This document shows, one piece after another, positions 31,986 through 42,029 of a stretch of 64,000 nt of DNA. Under the pieces are notes generated by a model that was not told the origin of the DNA, made no database searches, and was given only the letters and a program-made list of their open reading frames with translations. Made by a program: the position numbers and the translations under genes. Every line of letters begins with the position of its first letter. Position 1 is the first letter of the stretch. Source of the stretch: Hevea brasiliensis. Its lineage: Eukaryota; Streptophyta; Magnoliopsida; Malpighiales; Euphorbiaceae. Where the stretch lies: the NCBI RefSeq assembly GCF_030052815.1, contig NC_079493.1, forward strand, positions 61,938,691 to 62,002,690. The letters run 5' to 3'.

Positions 31986-32895
31986 TTCTAACTCTATTTG
32001 CCTTCCTTTGCCTCCTTCTTAAACAAACTGTTGTTTAAGAAATGTGGCATCTCTACTTATCACAACCTTTTGTGAAGTAGGCAAATAAAAATAATATCCA
32101 AAACTATTTTTTGGATATCCAACAAATCGACCTTTTTCTGATCTGATCTCCAATTTATCAGTGTTCAGCTTTTTGATATAAGCTGGACAACCCCAAATCT
32201 TAACATGCTTAAGACTTGGTTTTCTTCCATGTTATATCTCATAAGGTGTGGAAGAAACTGATTTTGATGGAATCCTATTCAGAATATACAAAGCTGATTC
32301 TAATGCAAATCCCCAAAAGAAGATTGGCATATCAGTATAGCTCATCATACTACGTACCATATCCAATAGGGTACGATTTCTCCTTTCAGATACACCATTC
32401 AGCTGTGGCGTTCCTGGAGGAGTCAGCTAAAAAACAATGCCATGCTCTCTCAAGTATTCATCAAATTCAGTACTTAAATATTCACCTCCACGATCTAATC
32501 GAAGAGCTTTAATACTCTTTCCTGTTTGATTTTCTACTTCAGATTTAAATTCTTTGAACTTTTCAAAAGATTCATGTTTGTATTTCATCAAATACAAATA
32601 CCCAAACCTTGATTTATCATCAGTAAAGGTAATAAAATAATGAAAACCCCTCTAGCCATTTCTTTAAATGGACCACATACATCACTATGTATTAGCTCCA
32701 AAATATTTTCAGCTCTTAGCCCTTGTCCAACAAAGGGTGATCTAGTCATTTTGCCCTGAAGGCAAGATTCACAAGTTGGAGTAGGCTCAGAGCCCAATGA
32801 GGATAAAATCCCCATTTTCTCCAATTTTGTAATCCTATCTTCTGCAACATGACATAACCTTAAGTGCCAAATATATTTTGAACTTGAGTTGGTTT
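31986..32895 (-). pseudogene. Copia GAG-pre-integrase and integrase
   Basis: The minus-strand translation gives YIWHLRLCHVAEDRI and CESCLQGKMTRSPF (zinc-binding pre-integrase), LIHSDVCGPF (first catalytic Asp), then, in shifted frames, RSDRGGEYLS (second Asp) and NGVSERRNRTLLD (Glu). So the D,D,E triad is recognisable although at least one frameshift near 32,640 and a stop near 32,430 break it. It cuts and joins the cDNA ends in living relatives. Its N-terminal side is fused to gag remnants because protease is deleted. Confidence 0.85.
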
Positions 32896-32924
32896 TCACC
32901 ATGGCATTGCATTCATTTAGATTG

Positions 32925-33764
32925 CTATACTCTGGCCAGTGGAAACACTTTCTTACTGGCAATGGAAACACTTTCCTGTTGGCAGTGGAAACACTTTCCT
33001 TTGCCGCCATCAGCTTTAGTCTTCCTTTTCTGTTTAGCTATTTTCTTGGAAAGACCAGGAATCAGAGGTTTCTTTTTCCTATTGCCCTTCTTCTTGTTGG
33101 ACTTTCCAGCAGAAGAAGATGCAACCAAAGCTACCTCTTTCCCTTTATTGCCTGGCATTTTCTTTTGGGCAATAACCAGCATGTTGAGTAAACCAGCTAA
33201 GGTGCATTCCTGTTTAGTCATATGGAAATTTGTCACAAAATTCCCAAAAGACTTAGGAAGGGACTGAAGGATCAAATCCATCTGTAGTTGGAAATCCATG
33301 TTGAAGTCAAGATGTTTTAACTGCTCAATCATCCGAATCATCTTGTGGACATGATCCCCAACATTCTGTCCCTCAAACATCCTCATACGGAATAGCTGTC
33401 TAGATATCTCATACCTAGCATTCCTGCTGTGCTCACCATACAACTCTTGTAGGTGAAGGAGGATCTCACTCGCACTCTGCATGTTCTCATATTGCTTCTG
33501 TAACTCATTACTCATAGAAGCAAGCATGTAACACTTAGCTCTCATATCATGCTCCTTCCACTTGTCCAAAGTATCATGTTCCTCTTGTGTGGCCTCTGGA
33601 GGTAAGGGACCAGGAACATTTGAATCTAGAACATATCCTATATGTTCAAGGTTCAGGACAAGTTTCAAATTTCTTAGCCAATCAGACAGATTAGGTCCTG
33701 TCAACCTATTGTGATCAAGTATGCTTGCAAGGATATTGGATGGTGGTGGTTGTTTTGTGCTCAT
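32925..33764 (-). pseudogene. Copia gag
   Basis: A 279-residue minus-strand frame starting MSTKQPPPSNILASILDHNR matches plant copia Gag: the LNRLTGPNLSDW-like membrane-proximal start, WKEHDMRAKCYMLASM, LYGEHSRNARYEISRQLF, and a basic Lys-rich C-terminus. The zinc knuckle is reduced to KCFHCQQ and runs into tandemly repeated sequence instead of completing CCHC, after which protease is missing. The start codon is supported by the preceding non-coding leader and the usual Gag length. The capsid part is intact, so this could still be translated. Confidence 0.88.
32930..33003 (-). repeat. Three 23-bp tandem units at the gag zinc-knuckle break
   Basis: On the plus strand TGGAAACACTTTC recurs three times at about 23-26-bp spacing, each flanked by TGGCA-like bases. 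On the minus strand each unit re-encodes part of the GKCFHC knuckle in a different frame. They sit at the junction where the knuckle's second half and protease are lost. Confidence 0.82.
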
Positions 33765-35554
33765 TTTTATCAGAAAATTAACTGCAGAAAATAACCAGAT
33801 TAATTAGTAAATGTATCATGTAATTAACCAAAATGATTATGGTCTTTTAATCAAATTGGTCCTCCCACTAACTTAGCGAATCCTACACTTCCAAAGTAGA
33901 AAACGGAAATCCTAGTTGGATGGATTTCTAGTGGGTGATTGAATTCTTATAATTCTATCGATCATCCTCAGGTACATCCATTATTGGAATTACAATAAAC
34001 TATAAGTGAGCAACTCTTTGCCCATCACATCTCATGTGAGATTCAATCCTTTACCTAGCCCCTAATGCTCAAAATCTCAGGTACATCCATTATTGACTTA
34101 TCTTGCATTAGTTAAGTTGATCCCATTGAGCCAGTAATTATGCAAATAATTTTAATGTCCTCAGGTACATCCAATATTGGCCACTAAACCATTTACATAT
34201 TTACAACATCTCATGCTTAACAATTATTCTTAAGAAAATCTCTTAAATAAATTGCATCTTATGCAACTATTTAAAATTTCTTAAAATAATTGCCCCAATG
34301 GAGGGCCTATGTTATAATTACTTTAATTATAGCATTTCCAACTTAATCATTTGTTTGAAAGATTTTATGGTCATTCTATTTACTATTAAGGTCTCACTTT
34401 GCACATTATCCATTTAGCATGCATATATCATATAATTGCATACATTCCCATACATCTCATGCATTCATGGATAAGCAGTAAATATGGTATGATCATGGAC
34501 TTTCTAAGGGATTCAATTCTGAGCCACCAAGAATTGAATCAGGGCATTCCTAGGTGCATTTCATTCATTCATTTTACAAGAGTTGCTGAAGGAGTACATA
34601 ATCAACACTTGATCTTGAATTCCTCCCACTGGTCCCACCAATGCTCTTGACCTCCTTGAACTTCTTGCAATCCAATATTACATAGTAATCCTTGGCATAC
34701 CAAGGCGAATTTACAAGAACTTAAATAAATGAAATTACAACCCAAAATTTATTACAAACTTAATAATACATGCCCAAAATAAATTAAAATAAATTAATTA
34801 ATTTACAATCCCAAAGAAAAATAAAAGAAATAAATCTAATCACATTGGTCTTTTATATTCCATGATCATCCATCATGCATATCACTATTTAACAATTAAA
34901 TAAAACATACATACTTAAATTAAATTGAATATCTCATATTCAACTTAAAAATCCAGATTTGAATATGATTCAAATAAATTTAAAAATTCAGATTTGAATC
35001 TCATTCAAACAAATTTAAAAATTCAGATTTGAATCACATTCAAACAACTTTAAAAATTCAGATTTGAATCACATTCAAACATTTTTAAAAAATCAGATTT
35101 GAATCACATTCAAACTTTGTTTTAAAAAAATTAGATCTGAATATTATTCAATCAACTTTAAAAAATCAGATTTAAATATGATTCAAACAACTTTAAAAAT
35201 TCAGATTTGAATCACATTCAAACAACTTTTAAAATTCAGATTTGAATCACATTCAAACAATTTTTAAAATTCTGATTTGAATCATAATTTAATTGTGTGA
35301 TAAAAACTACTAATTAAACACTTTAATTAGTCAAAGAATAGGCCTTAGATCATATAACAATTGCAGAATTAAAAGCCAAACCTTAAACCACCCATGGAAG
35401 CCAAACCATGCGCACCATTGATGGTGTTTTTTCAAGTATGCCGCCATCTTGCTTTGTCACGCCATTTTGCTTTGCAACAAGCAATGAACTTTTGATCTCA
35501 TGATCAAACACACAATTAAATCATATAATCAACAATCTAAATGGCAAATATAGT
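33765..35554 (-). other. Copia 5' leader with minisatellite
   Basis: Untranslated region between primer-binding site and gag. It holds three spaced copies of CTCAGGTACATCCATTATTG-like sequence (33,968, 34,077 and 34,158 approx.) and a ~35-bp minisatellite at 34,935-35,290. No coding frame is credible. Confidence 0.8.
34935..35290. repeat. ~35-bp minisatellite, about ten units
   Basis: Units built on TTCAGATTTGAATCACATTC followed by an A-rich linker repeat with drift in both length and sequence through the leader of the copia element. Confidence 0.88.
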
Positions 35555-35567
35555 GGCTCTGATACCA
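35555..35567 (-). promoter_or_regulatory. Copia primer-binding site
   Basis: Minus strand TGGTATCAGAGCC, tRNA-iMet complement, 2 bp from the LTR end at 35,570. Confidence 0.92.
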
Positions 35568-35569
35568 AT

Positions 35570-37468
35570 TGAAGGAACGGAAGCGTGAAAAACACAAGTT
35601 TATACCATTGAATTCAAAAATTTTCACCTAGGGTCACATGCATCATGCAAGATTTATTTTTATCTATTTGATTTCAATGATAAACAACATATTAAAACTC
35701 TTTTAATATGTTTTTGGATCTGTATTTGCCATTTAAGATTTTAAAATTAATCAGATTAATTTTAGAACCCTAGATTAAATCAAGAACGATTACACTAACC
35801 TCTTGATGCACTGCAGCGTGTCTACTCCTTTGAGATTCGTCTTCAGGACACCAGATGTTGTCCCTTTAGCTTGTCCACACCAAGAACACCTATAGCAGCC
35901 CTTGAACAGCTTCTAAAGCCTTTTCTATTAATTAAAAATTCAAGTTCTCCTTTTAAGAGATTAAAGATGTAAACAGGACACTAGAAACAATTTCTAGTGT
36001 TCTTAATTCAAGAGATTGATGGCTAATCTCTTTGAATTGATGAGAGATGAAGAAGAAGAGATGAAAACCCTTAAAGTGGCGTGACAAAGGAGAAGAGTGG
36101 CTGCTGGTTGCTTTTCTTTTTCATAACAACACTTAAATAGCTAGGTTAACACATTAAACCCTTGCCACATGTCACCCTTTGATTAGCTCTAGGTTTAAGT
36201 GACCCAATCACATTGTGCCAAGTGTCAAACCTATAGTTAATCTTGATTTTAATCATCTTACATGATTAAAAAACATTTGGCAAGCTTATGTGTAATCCCA
36301 TGTGTCACCATCTCATGATGCCACGTGTCACACTGCAAAATGACCAAAATGCCCCTGTGTCTTAATTTTGAGTTCTTAACCCAAAATAATTATTTTTCTT
36401 CTTCTAATTAATTTATATCAAATATAAATTAATTAATTAATCTCTATTAATTAATTTCTCATTAATTAAATTCATATTTAAACACTTTAAATATAAATTT
36501 AACTTATACTATCCATCCAATAATCTAGATTTGGTTTCAAGTCATGCTAGGGACTTTGCAATTTAATTGCAAACCAAACCTATTTAATTAATCAATTAAA
36601 CTCTTTAATTAATTAATTAAATCATATTTAAATAGGTGATAACTTGTGTATGTGTGTGACTTACTAGGCTCATCACTAATTGGCAATGAGACATGATATC
36701 AACTCTTAATATCATCAGAACTCTTTCTTACCATAAATGATTTCTCTAAATCATTTTATGAACCTCATAGACCATGGTTAACACCTAGCATAGCATGCCA
36801 TGGCCACCCAATTAGTAATAAGGTTTACCTTAAATGAACCTATAATGATATGTTATCATGCACTAGAATCTCTCTGTTACAAAATCCATCTTGATCAACA
36901 CCTACCTCCATATATAAATAGTAGGAGCCAACACATGCCCATATACCCATACACAGTACAAGTATGAAAGCAGTATCAAACTCAAACTACCTATATACAA
37001 GATAACTGTGCTATCTCAGGTCTAAAGATCATATGCACTGATATGATTTATGACAAAACATTGACAAGAGTAAACTCCATGTGCTTGTCATAAGTGTCAC
37101 TGGTTCGGCCTACTTATCATTTATAAGTGCCTATCATGTTTGTTATATGGCTTGAGACTCACCATTCCATCTTATTTATATCTCATATAAATAACTTGGG
37201 AACAAACATGAATACAATCTTTCTGGATAAGTCATGTCCTTATTATGAAGTATCCTCAATTGTGAACCTATTTATGATACTTCGTGCTAGAAATATTGTC
37301 ACTCATATTCTTAACAACTTAAGAATAATATTTCTAACAAAATATCAATGGACCTTTTCTATTACACATAAATATATTATGTAAACGGAAAAGTGGAAAT
37401 GCCTTTTATTAATAGAAATATGTACAAGATACATACTAAATGATATGCTCTAGGGCATACTACTAACA
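35570..37468 (-). repeat. Copia 5' LTR (1,899 bp, with ~200-bp deletion)
   Basis: Matches 28,115-30,214 except that about 200 bp present at ~29,422-29,630 are absent after 36,887; short ATCC-like sequence lies at both edges of the deletion. Confidence 0.93.
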
Positions 37469-38483
37469 GTATGGATGAGTACTCATTATATAGCTAGCTT
37501 CCTCCCTCGTTGATTTCGATTATTGGGGTGAGTATGTCTTGTCGTGGTGTACAACACGGCATGTGTGGAAAAATTGTGTCCTGGCTTAAATTGTGATATT
37601 GATCGGCAACACTGTGTTATTAAATATTTTGATCACATTGTGTATTGAATTGGCAATACAGTATTCTTAAATTATTTGTCTAAATTGTGTTATTATGAAT
37701 TTTGATAAATTGTGAATTGGAGTTTAAATTCCTTATGACATTCATTGTCTTGAATTTAACTATGGTTTTATGTATCCACTATTTATATGGTTTATGAATT
37801 GTGATTTAAAGTTGTATTTGGTTAATGTTGTGCACCACTGAGACATTGTCTCAGCGATAGCTTTTAATTGCTTTATCGCGAGTAGACAGAGCAGGCAGCG
37901 TGAACTAAGGTGCTAGTACCTCCAATGAGAGATTTTTGAATATACGAGTATACCGCTTTTTGCATTTTGTACTGTAATGTATGACCACTGTATGTACAAA
38001 TTGTTTTGGTTTGAGCAGTTGTAAATTCAAATTGTAACTTGAGGTTGTAAAATAATTATGAGTTATTTTGACTTGTAAAAATTGTATTATATTTCCTATA
38101 TCTCAGCTTTTGAAAAATCACTGTGGATTTGAGTTGAGAAATATGTTGTATTGAGAAAAATGTTGGAGTTGAGATTTGGAAAATTATTGAAGTGCTTTTT
38201 ACGAGTTTTACGAAGAACGGTTTTATCCAAAATACGGATGGTATTACGCCAAAATTTTCTGAAATTCCAAATAATTCAAATGAGTTAATTCTATCACTTC
38301 AGTTCAAAAAGGTTTTCAACACCTGTAAATAGTGCTCACCACTGTAAAAGAAGTAAGAAAAGTTGTTTAAAATCCCTTGTAGTATATTTAATGGGTTATC
38401 GATGAAGCGAGTTGGTAATTCATTAGGTATACTACGGGATCATGTTATGCCTTCTGAGAGGGGTAGGTTGTGACATGTTTTAG

Positions 38484-38495
38484 TGGTATCAGAGC
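38484..38495 (+). promoter_or_regulatory. TekB primer-binding site
   Basis: TGGTATCAGAGC, 8 bp after the end of the 5' LTR. Confidence 0.92.
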
Positions 38496-38665
38496 AAAGT
38501 TTTTAAATTCTGTTTTCACATGTTATTTGAATATTCTTTCTTCATAGTACAACTGCTCAATATCATTGTTTGATACATACAGTACATTACAGTATAAATA
38601 TGCACTAACAGGAGGAAATCTCCTTGTATTAATTGTTTAGGAGGTCTAAGATCCTCGCATTGGCT

Positions 38666-39948
38666 ATGGAAGAGGGTGATCATTCTGTCGATCAATCTAT
38701 AGAGGCTGAGGTGAAAAGGGATGCCCCAGCCGTACATAATGTTAGTGGTTCAAAGACACCGGCCCTATAGTCTGCAGTTTCCTACTCGATTCGCTCGTGA
38801 CAGCTGCAATGTTCCAACAAATGGTGGTAATGTGCCTACTCAAGTCCCAATACTGAGACACGGTGGTACAACCACGATCTTACGCAAGCGATATGACAAA
38901 TTGATGAAGTATGGGGCTCTGAGTTCAAGGGCGATAGATCCTCTAGAGGCGAGCAGTGGTTAGAAAAGATGGATAGGGTATTCAAGAAAGCGCCTTTGCC
39001 AGGAGCTCAGTTTGAATACTCGATTATCTTTGCTCTGGGGATGCTTATGACTGGTGGAAAACTATTCCCCATAGTCTGGTAGAACCTGCAGTGCTAACAT
39101 GGAATGACTTTCTCAAGGAATTCAGGCAGAAATATGTCCCTGATGCTTATGTAGACCAGAAGCTACAAGAGTTCTTAAGTCTAAAACAGGAGAGTAGATC
39201 AGTGGCTGAATATGAAAGGGAATTTTTCCGCCTGAGCCATTATGCAGTAAGTCTACTTTCTACCAGTAGGGAGAGATGTAAGAGGTTTGAAACCGGCTTG
39301 AAGCCTAGTATCAGATTACAAGTGGTTAGGTTCAAACATAATAACTTCTCTGAACTTATTTCTCAAGCACTAGAATTAGAAAGAATTGAATCTAAAGTGG
39401 CTCCTGAGAAAAAGAAATCAGAGAAGACAGAAAAAGAGGGAAAGTCAATAGAACAGAGTTCTAGTGGTTTTACTGGAAAGAGGAAAAACTTTGGGGGATA
39501 CAACAGAGATAGTAAGAAGTCCGGTAGAGATAGATCTTTTGGACAGAAACCACCTCGATCCGATCAGCAAACTCAACAGAAACCCAGGAATGCGCTGTCA
39601 GATCGACTTTGTGAAACTTGTGGTAAACCACATAGTGGGGTATGTTATAGAGCCGTAGGAGCATGTTTTAACTGTGGAGAGACTGGCCATTTTGCTAGGG
39701 ATTGTGTAAATCCAGGTCGTTCTGGATCATTTACTACACCAAAGGGATCAACCCAAGTTTCTACCCCAAAGAGTTCACCATCAGTTAGTAGAGGTAGAGG
39801 TAGAGGTAGGGGCAGTACACCTAGAAGTCAAAGTACTGTGAATCAGCCAGAACAAGGTGATGCTTCAGCTGGAGTATACGCTATACAACAGAGAGAAGAG
39901 GCTGAGACTTTTGACATTATTGCTGGTACTTTCTCAATTAGTAACTAA
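38666..39948 (+). pseudogene. TekB gag with zinc knuckle
   Basis: An ATG at 38,666 opens a Tekay-like gag with damage in its first third (stops near 38,768; a 1-bp slip near 38,925 in the MKYGAL block; another near 39,035 before the WW-type motif). From 39,091 to 39,948 a 285-residue frame is intact: TWNDFLKEFRQKYVPDAY capsid block, a Lys/Glu-rich linker, Cys motifs (CETCGKPHSGVC and the CCHC knuckle CFNCGETGHFARDC), an RGRGRGRG tract, and FDIIAGTFSI, which normally leads into protease. Here it stops at TAA. Gag packages the RNA in particles. Confidence 0.85.
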
Positions 39949-40650
39949 GATATATATATATGTATTGTTTGACCTGGAGTTTGCATACTTTTATGTTAGT
40001 GTCAGAACTATATGTTTTGTTGTTATTCCTTTATAGGGGAATAAATTTTGATGCATTAGTGATTAGTCCTTTAAGATAAGGATTGTGATAATAAGTGAAA
40101 TTAGTTTTGAAAGAGTTTATCGGCGAAAAGTATTTTCTAACACACCATAAATTATAAAGCTAATTGGCGAGCCTACTTAATGTAAGGCAAGAGGACGTAA
40201 AAGTAAGATGCAGTAATGGAATTGCTCTAGATGAGGGCAAAGATGTTACTGTTAGTAATTGTCAAGGGATATTGTAATCAGAATCGGTTTAGGATATTAG
40301 TGGATTCGAGAAAGATAAGATGTTAGAAAACCTAGTCCATGAGGTTATAACATAGTGACTATATAATGTTCTCGATGTTTGTATTGTAAGCTGCAGATAG
40401 TACCGACACGGGATTATTGTGTAGAGCTACGTGCTTCCTCGTGGTACAATAAATTAAGAATATTTGTAAGTAATCTATAAATTGATATAGTTGTACCCGA
40501 ATAGAGTACTAGTACTGAAAATAAATGTGAAAATTTTAGTCAGAAACTTAAAACTTCAGAACTAGCCTATCGAAAGACTACACTTGTAAGGTAGCTAGAG
40601 TCAGTGACTCAGTTATATTAATGTGAATTATCTGTACCACAGTAATTGCT
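39949..40650 (+). other. Unrecognised ~700-bp segment replacing protease, RT and RNase H
   Basis: Between the gag stop and the first integrase piece no frame longer than about 60 codons is open, and I recognise no protease, reverse transcriptase or RNase H motif. It is less A/T-rich than the LTR and contains many short runs that look like neither gag nor pol. It may be extremely decayed pol or captured foreign DNA. Confidence 0.5.
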
Positions 40651-40930
40651 ATAAGCTTAAAGATATCAGTACGACTTATCATCCTCAGACGGATGGACAG
40701 TCGAAACAAGTGATTCAGGTAGATTTTAAAACTCGTTGAGTTTTTATAAATAATGAATTGAAATGATAATAATAACCTGTAAAATGGAATAAACCCTCGA
40801 GAATATACTGAGAACTTCTATCCTTGAATCCGAGGGGAGATGGGACAGATACATCCCACTAACAGAATTTGTATATAATAATAAGTGTCGAGCTAGCATA
40901 CAAATAGCACCCTATGAAACAGAGTAAGAG
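40651..40930 (+). pseudogene. TekB integrase piece 1, carrying an intron-like insert
   Basis: YHPQTDGQSKQVIQ is readable to 40,718, then 75 bp of A/T-rich non-coding DNA beginning GT (40,719-40,793), then LENILRTSILESEGRWDRYIPL and YNNKCRASIQIAPYE to ~40,920. This is the catalytic Glu region and the following segment of a Tekay-like integrase. The insert lies at the same position as the 75-bp insert of TekA. The piece duplicates a region that is present again, without insert, in the downstream copy. Confidence 0.75.
40719..40793 (+). other. Intron-like insert in integrase (decayed acceptor)
   Basis: GT at the left edge directly after CAG, A/T-rich body with a GAATTGAAATGATAA block similar to the TekA insert, and coding sequence resuming exactly at the expected codon. 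The right edge reads AAAC rather than AG, so the acceptor appears mutated. Confidence 0.55.
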
Positions 40931-41980
40931 AACGGATAACTATGGATTTTGTGATGAGATTTTCGAGGACACAGAATAGTCATGATGCAGTATAGGTCAT
41001 AGTTATCAGACTAACCAAGTTGCTCACTTTTTGCCAGTTCGGATGGACTATAGCCTGGAAATATTGGCCAGATTGTACATATATGAGATTGTAAAACTGC
41101 ATGGAATGCCAGTATCAATTGTGTCTGACAGAGATCCTAGGTTCACTTCTAGATTCTGGGGCAGTCTTCAGAGAGCCCTAGGAACTAGATTGAACTTCAG
41201 CACAACATTCCACCCACAGACAGATGGCAAGTCTGAGAGGGTTATTCAGATACTGGAGGATATGCTACGAGCTTGTGTGATTGAATTTAAAGGTAGTTGG
41301 GATACACACTTGCCTTTGATTGAGTTTGCTTATAACAACAGCTACCAATCAAGCATTGGGATGCCTCCATATGAAGCTTTGTATGGCAGAAAGTGCAGAA
41401 CTCCCTTATGTTGGGATGAGGTAGGTGAAAGGAAGATGATTGGGCCAGAAATTGTTCAGCAGACAGAGGAAAAGATTAGATTGATCAGAGATAGACTTAA
41501 GGCTGCATCAGACCGTCAGAAGTCCTATGTTGATCTGAAGAGAAGAGATATAGAGTATGCAGTGGGTGATAAGGTATTCCTCAAAGTTTCTCCTTGGAAG
41601 GGGATTATGAGATTCGACAAAAAGGGGAAACTGAGTCCTCGTTTCATCGGACCATATGAGATTCTGGAAAGAGTGGGTCCTTTGGCATATCGGTTGGCAT
41701 TACCTCCAGAGCTAGCAAGGATACACAGTGTCTTCCATGTATCCATGTTAAGGAGGTACAGATCTGACCCATCTCATGTACTATCAGTTGAAGAGATTGA
41801 AGTAAATCCAGACCTCTCATATGAGAAAGAACCCATAAAAATTCTAGCTTATGAGGTGAAGCAGCTGAGGAATAAACAGATACACCTGGTTAAAGTGCTG
41901 TGGAACCATCATTCAGGCCAGGAAGCTACTTGGGAACGTGAAGAGGATATGAGGAGATAGCACCCACGGCTGTTCAGAGA
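40931..41980 (+). pseudogene. TekB integrase piece 2 with chromodomain-like end
   Basis: A degraded start (TMDFVMRF, keeping the first catalytic Asp at ~40,945) leads into a 309-residue open frame (41,031-41,960): IVSDRDPRF with the second Asp, TDGKSERVIQ with the Glu, EFAYNNSYQSSIGMPPYEAL, the C-terminal domain (YAVGDKVFLKVSPWKG; GKLSPRFIGPYEI), VFHVSMLRRY, and the chromodomain-like LVKVLWNHHSGQEATWE. A TAG at 41,958-41,960 ends it shortly before the natural end (~41,983). VIQILEDM is continuous here, with no insert. The natural start lies upstream in lost pol; the open frame's first Met is internal. Confidence 0.9.
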
Positions 41981-42016
41981 TTAATGCCAGGTAAAATTTC
42001 GAGACGAAATTTATTT

Positions 42017-42029
42017 AAGGGGGGGAGAA
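42017..42029 (+). promoter_or_regulatory. TekB polypurine tract
   Basis: AAGGGGGGGAGAA just before the 3' LTR. Confidence 0.88.

Larger units (their letters stand above)
28115..37468 (-). mobile_element. Ty1/copia element, full length with degraded coding region
   Basis: Minus-strand element with LTRs 28,115-30,214 and 35,570-37,468, GTATG duplications at 28,110-28,114 and 37,469-37,473, a primer-binding site next to the right LTR and a polypurine tract next to the left. Coding order on the minus strand is gag, GAG-pre-integrase, integrase, reverse transcriptase, RNase H, the copia order. Protease is deleted. LTRs are very similar apart from one ~200-bp deletion, so insertion is young relative to the surrounding DNA. 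Confidence 0.94.
25188..38475 (+). repeat. TekB 5' LTR, split by the copia element
   Basis: TGTAACACCCCTAAG at 25,188 to GGTTGTGACA at 38,475; LTR sequence occupies 25,188-28,114 and 37,474-38,475, with the GTATG target copy at 37,469-37,473. Contains A/T-rich direct repeats (~27,590-27,800) and a 40-50-bp minisatellite (~28,000-28,114) into which the copia element inserted. Confidence 0.92.

Noticed and set aside
34935..35290. CRISPR-like array
   Set aside because: Units are contiguous with drift and no unique spacers, in a plant copia leader; a minisatellite.
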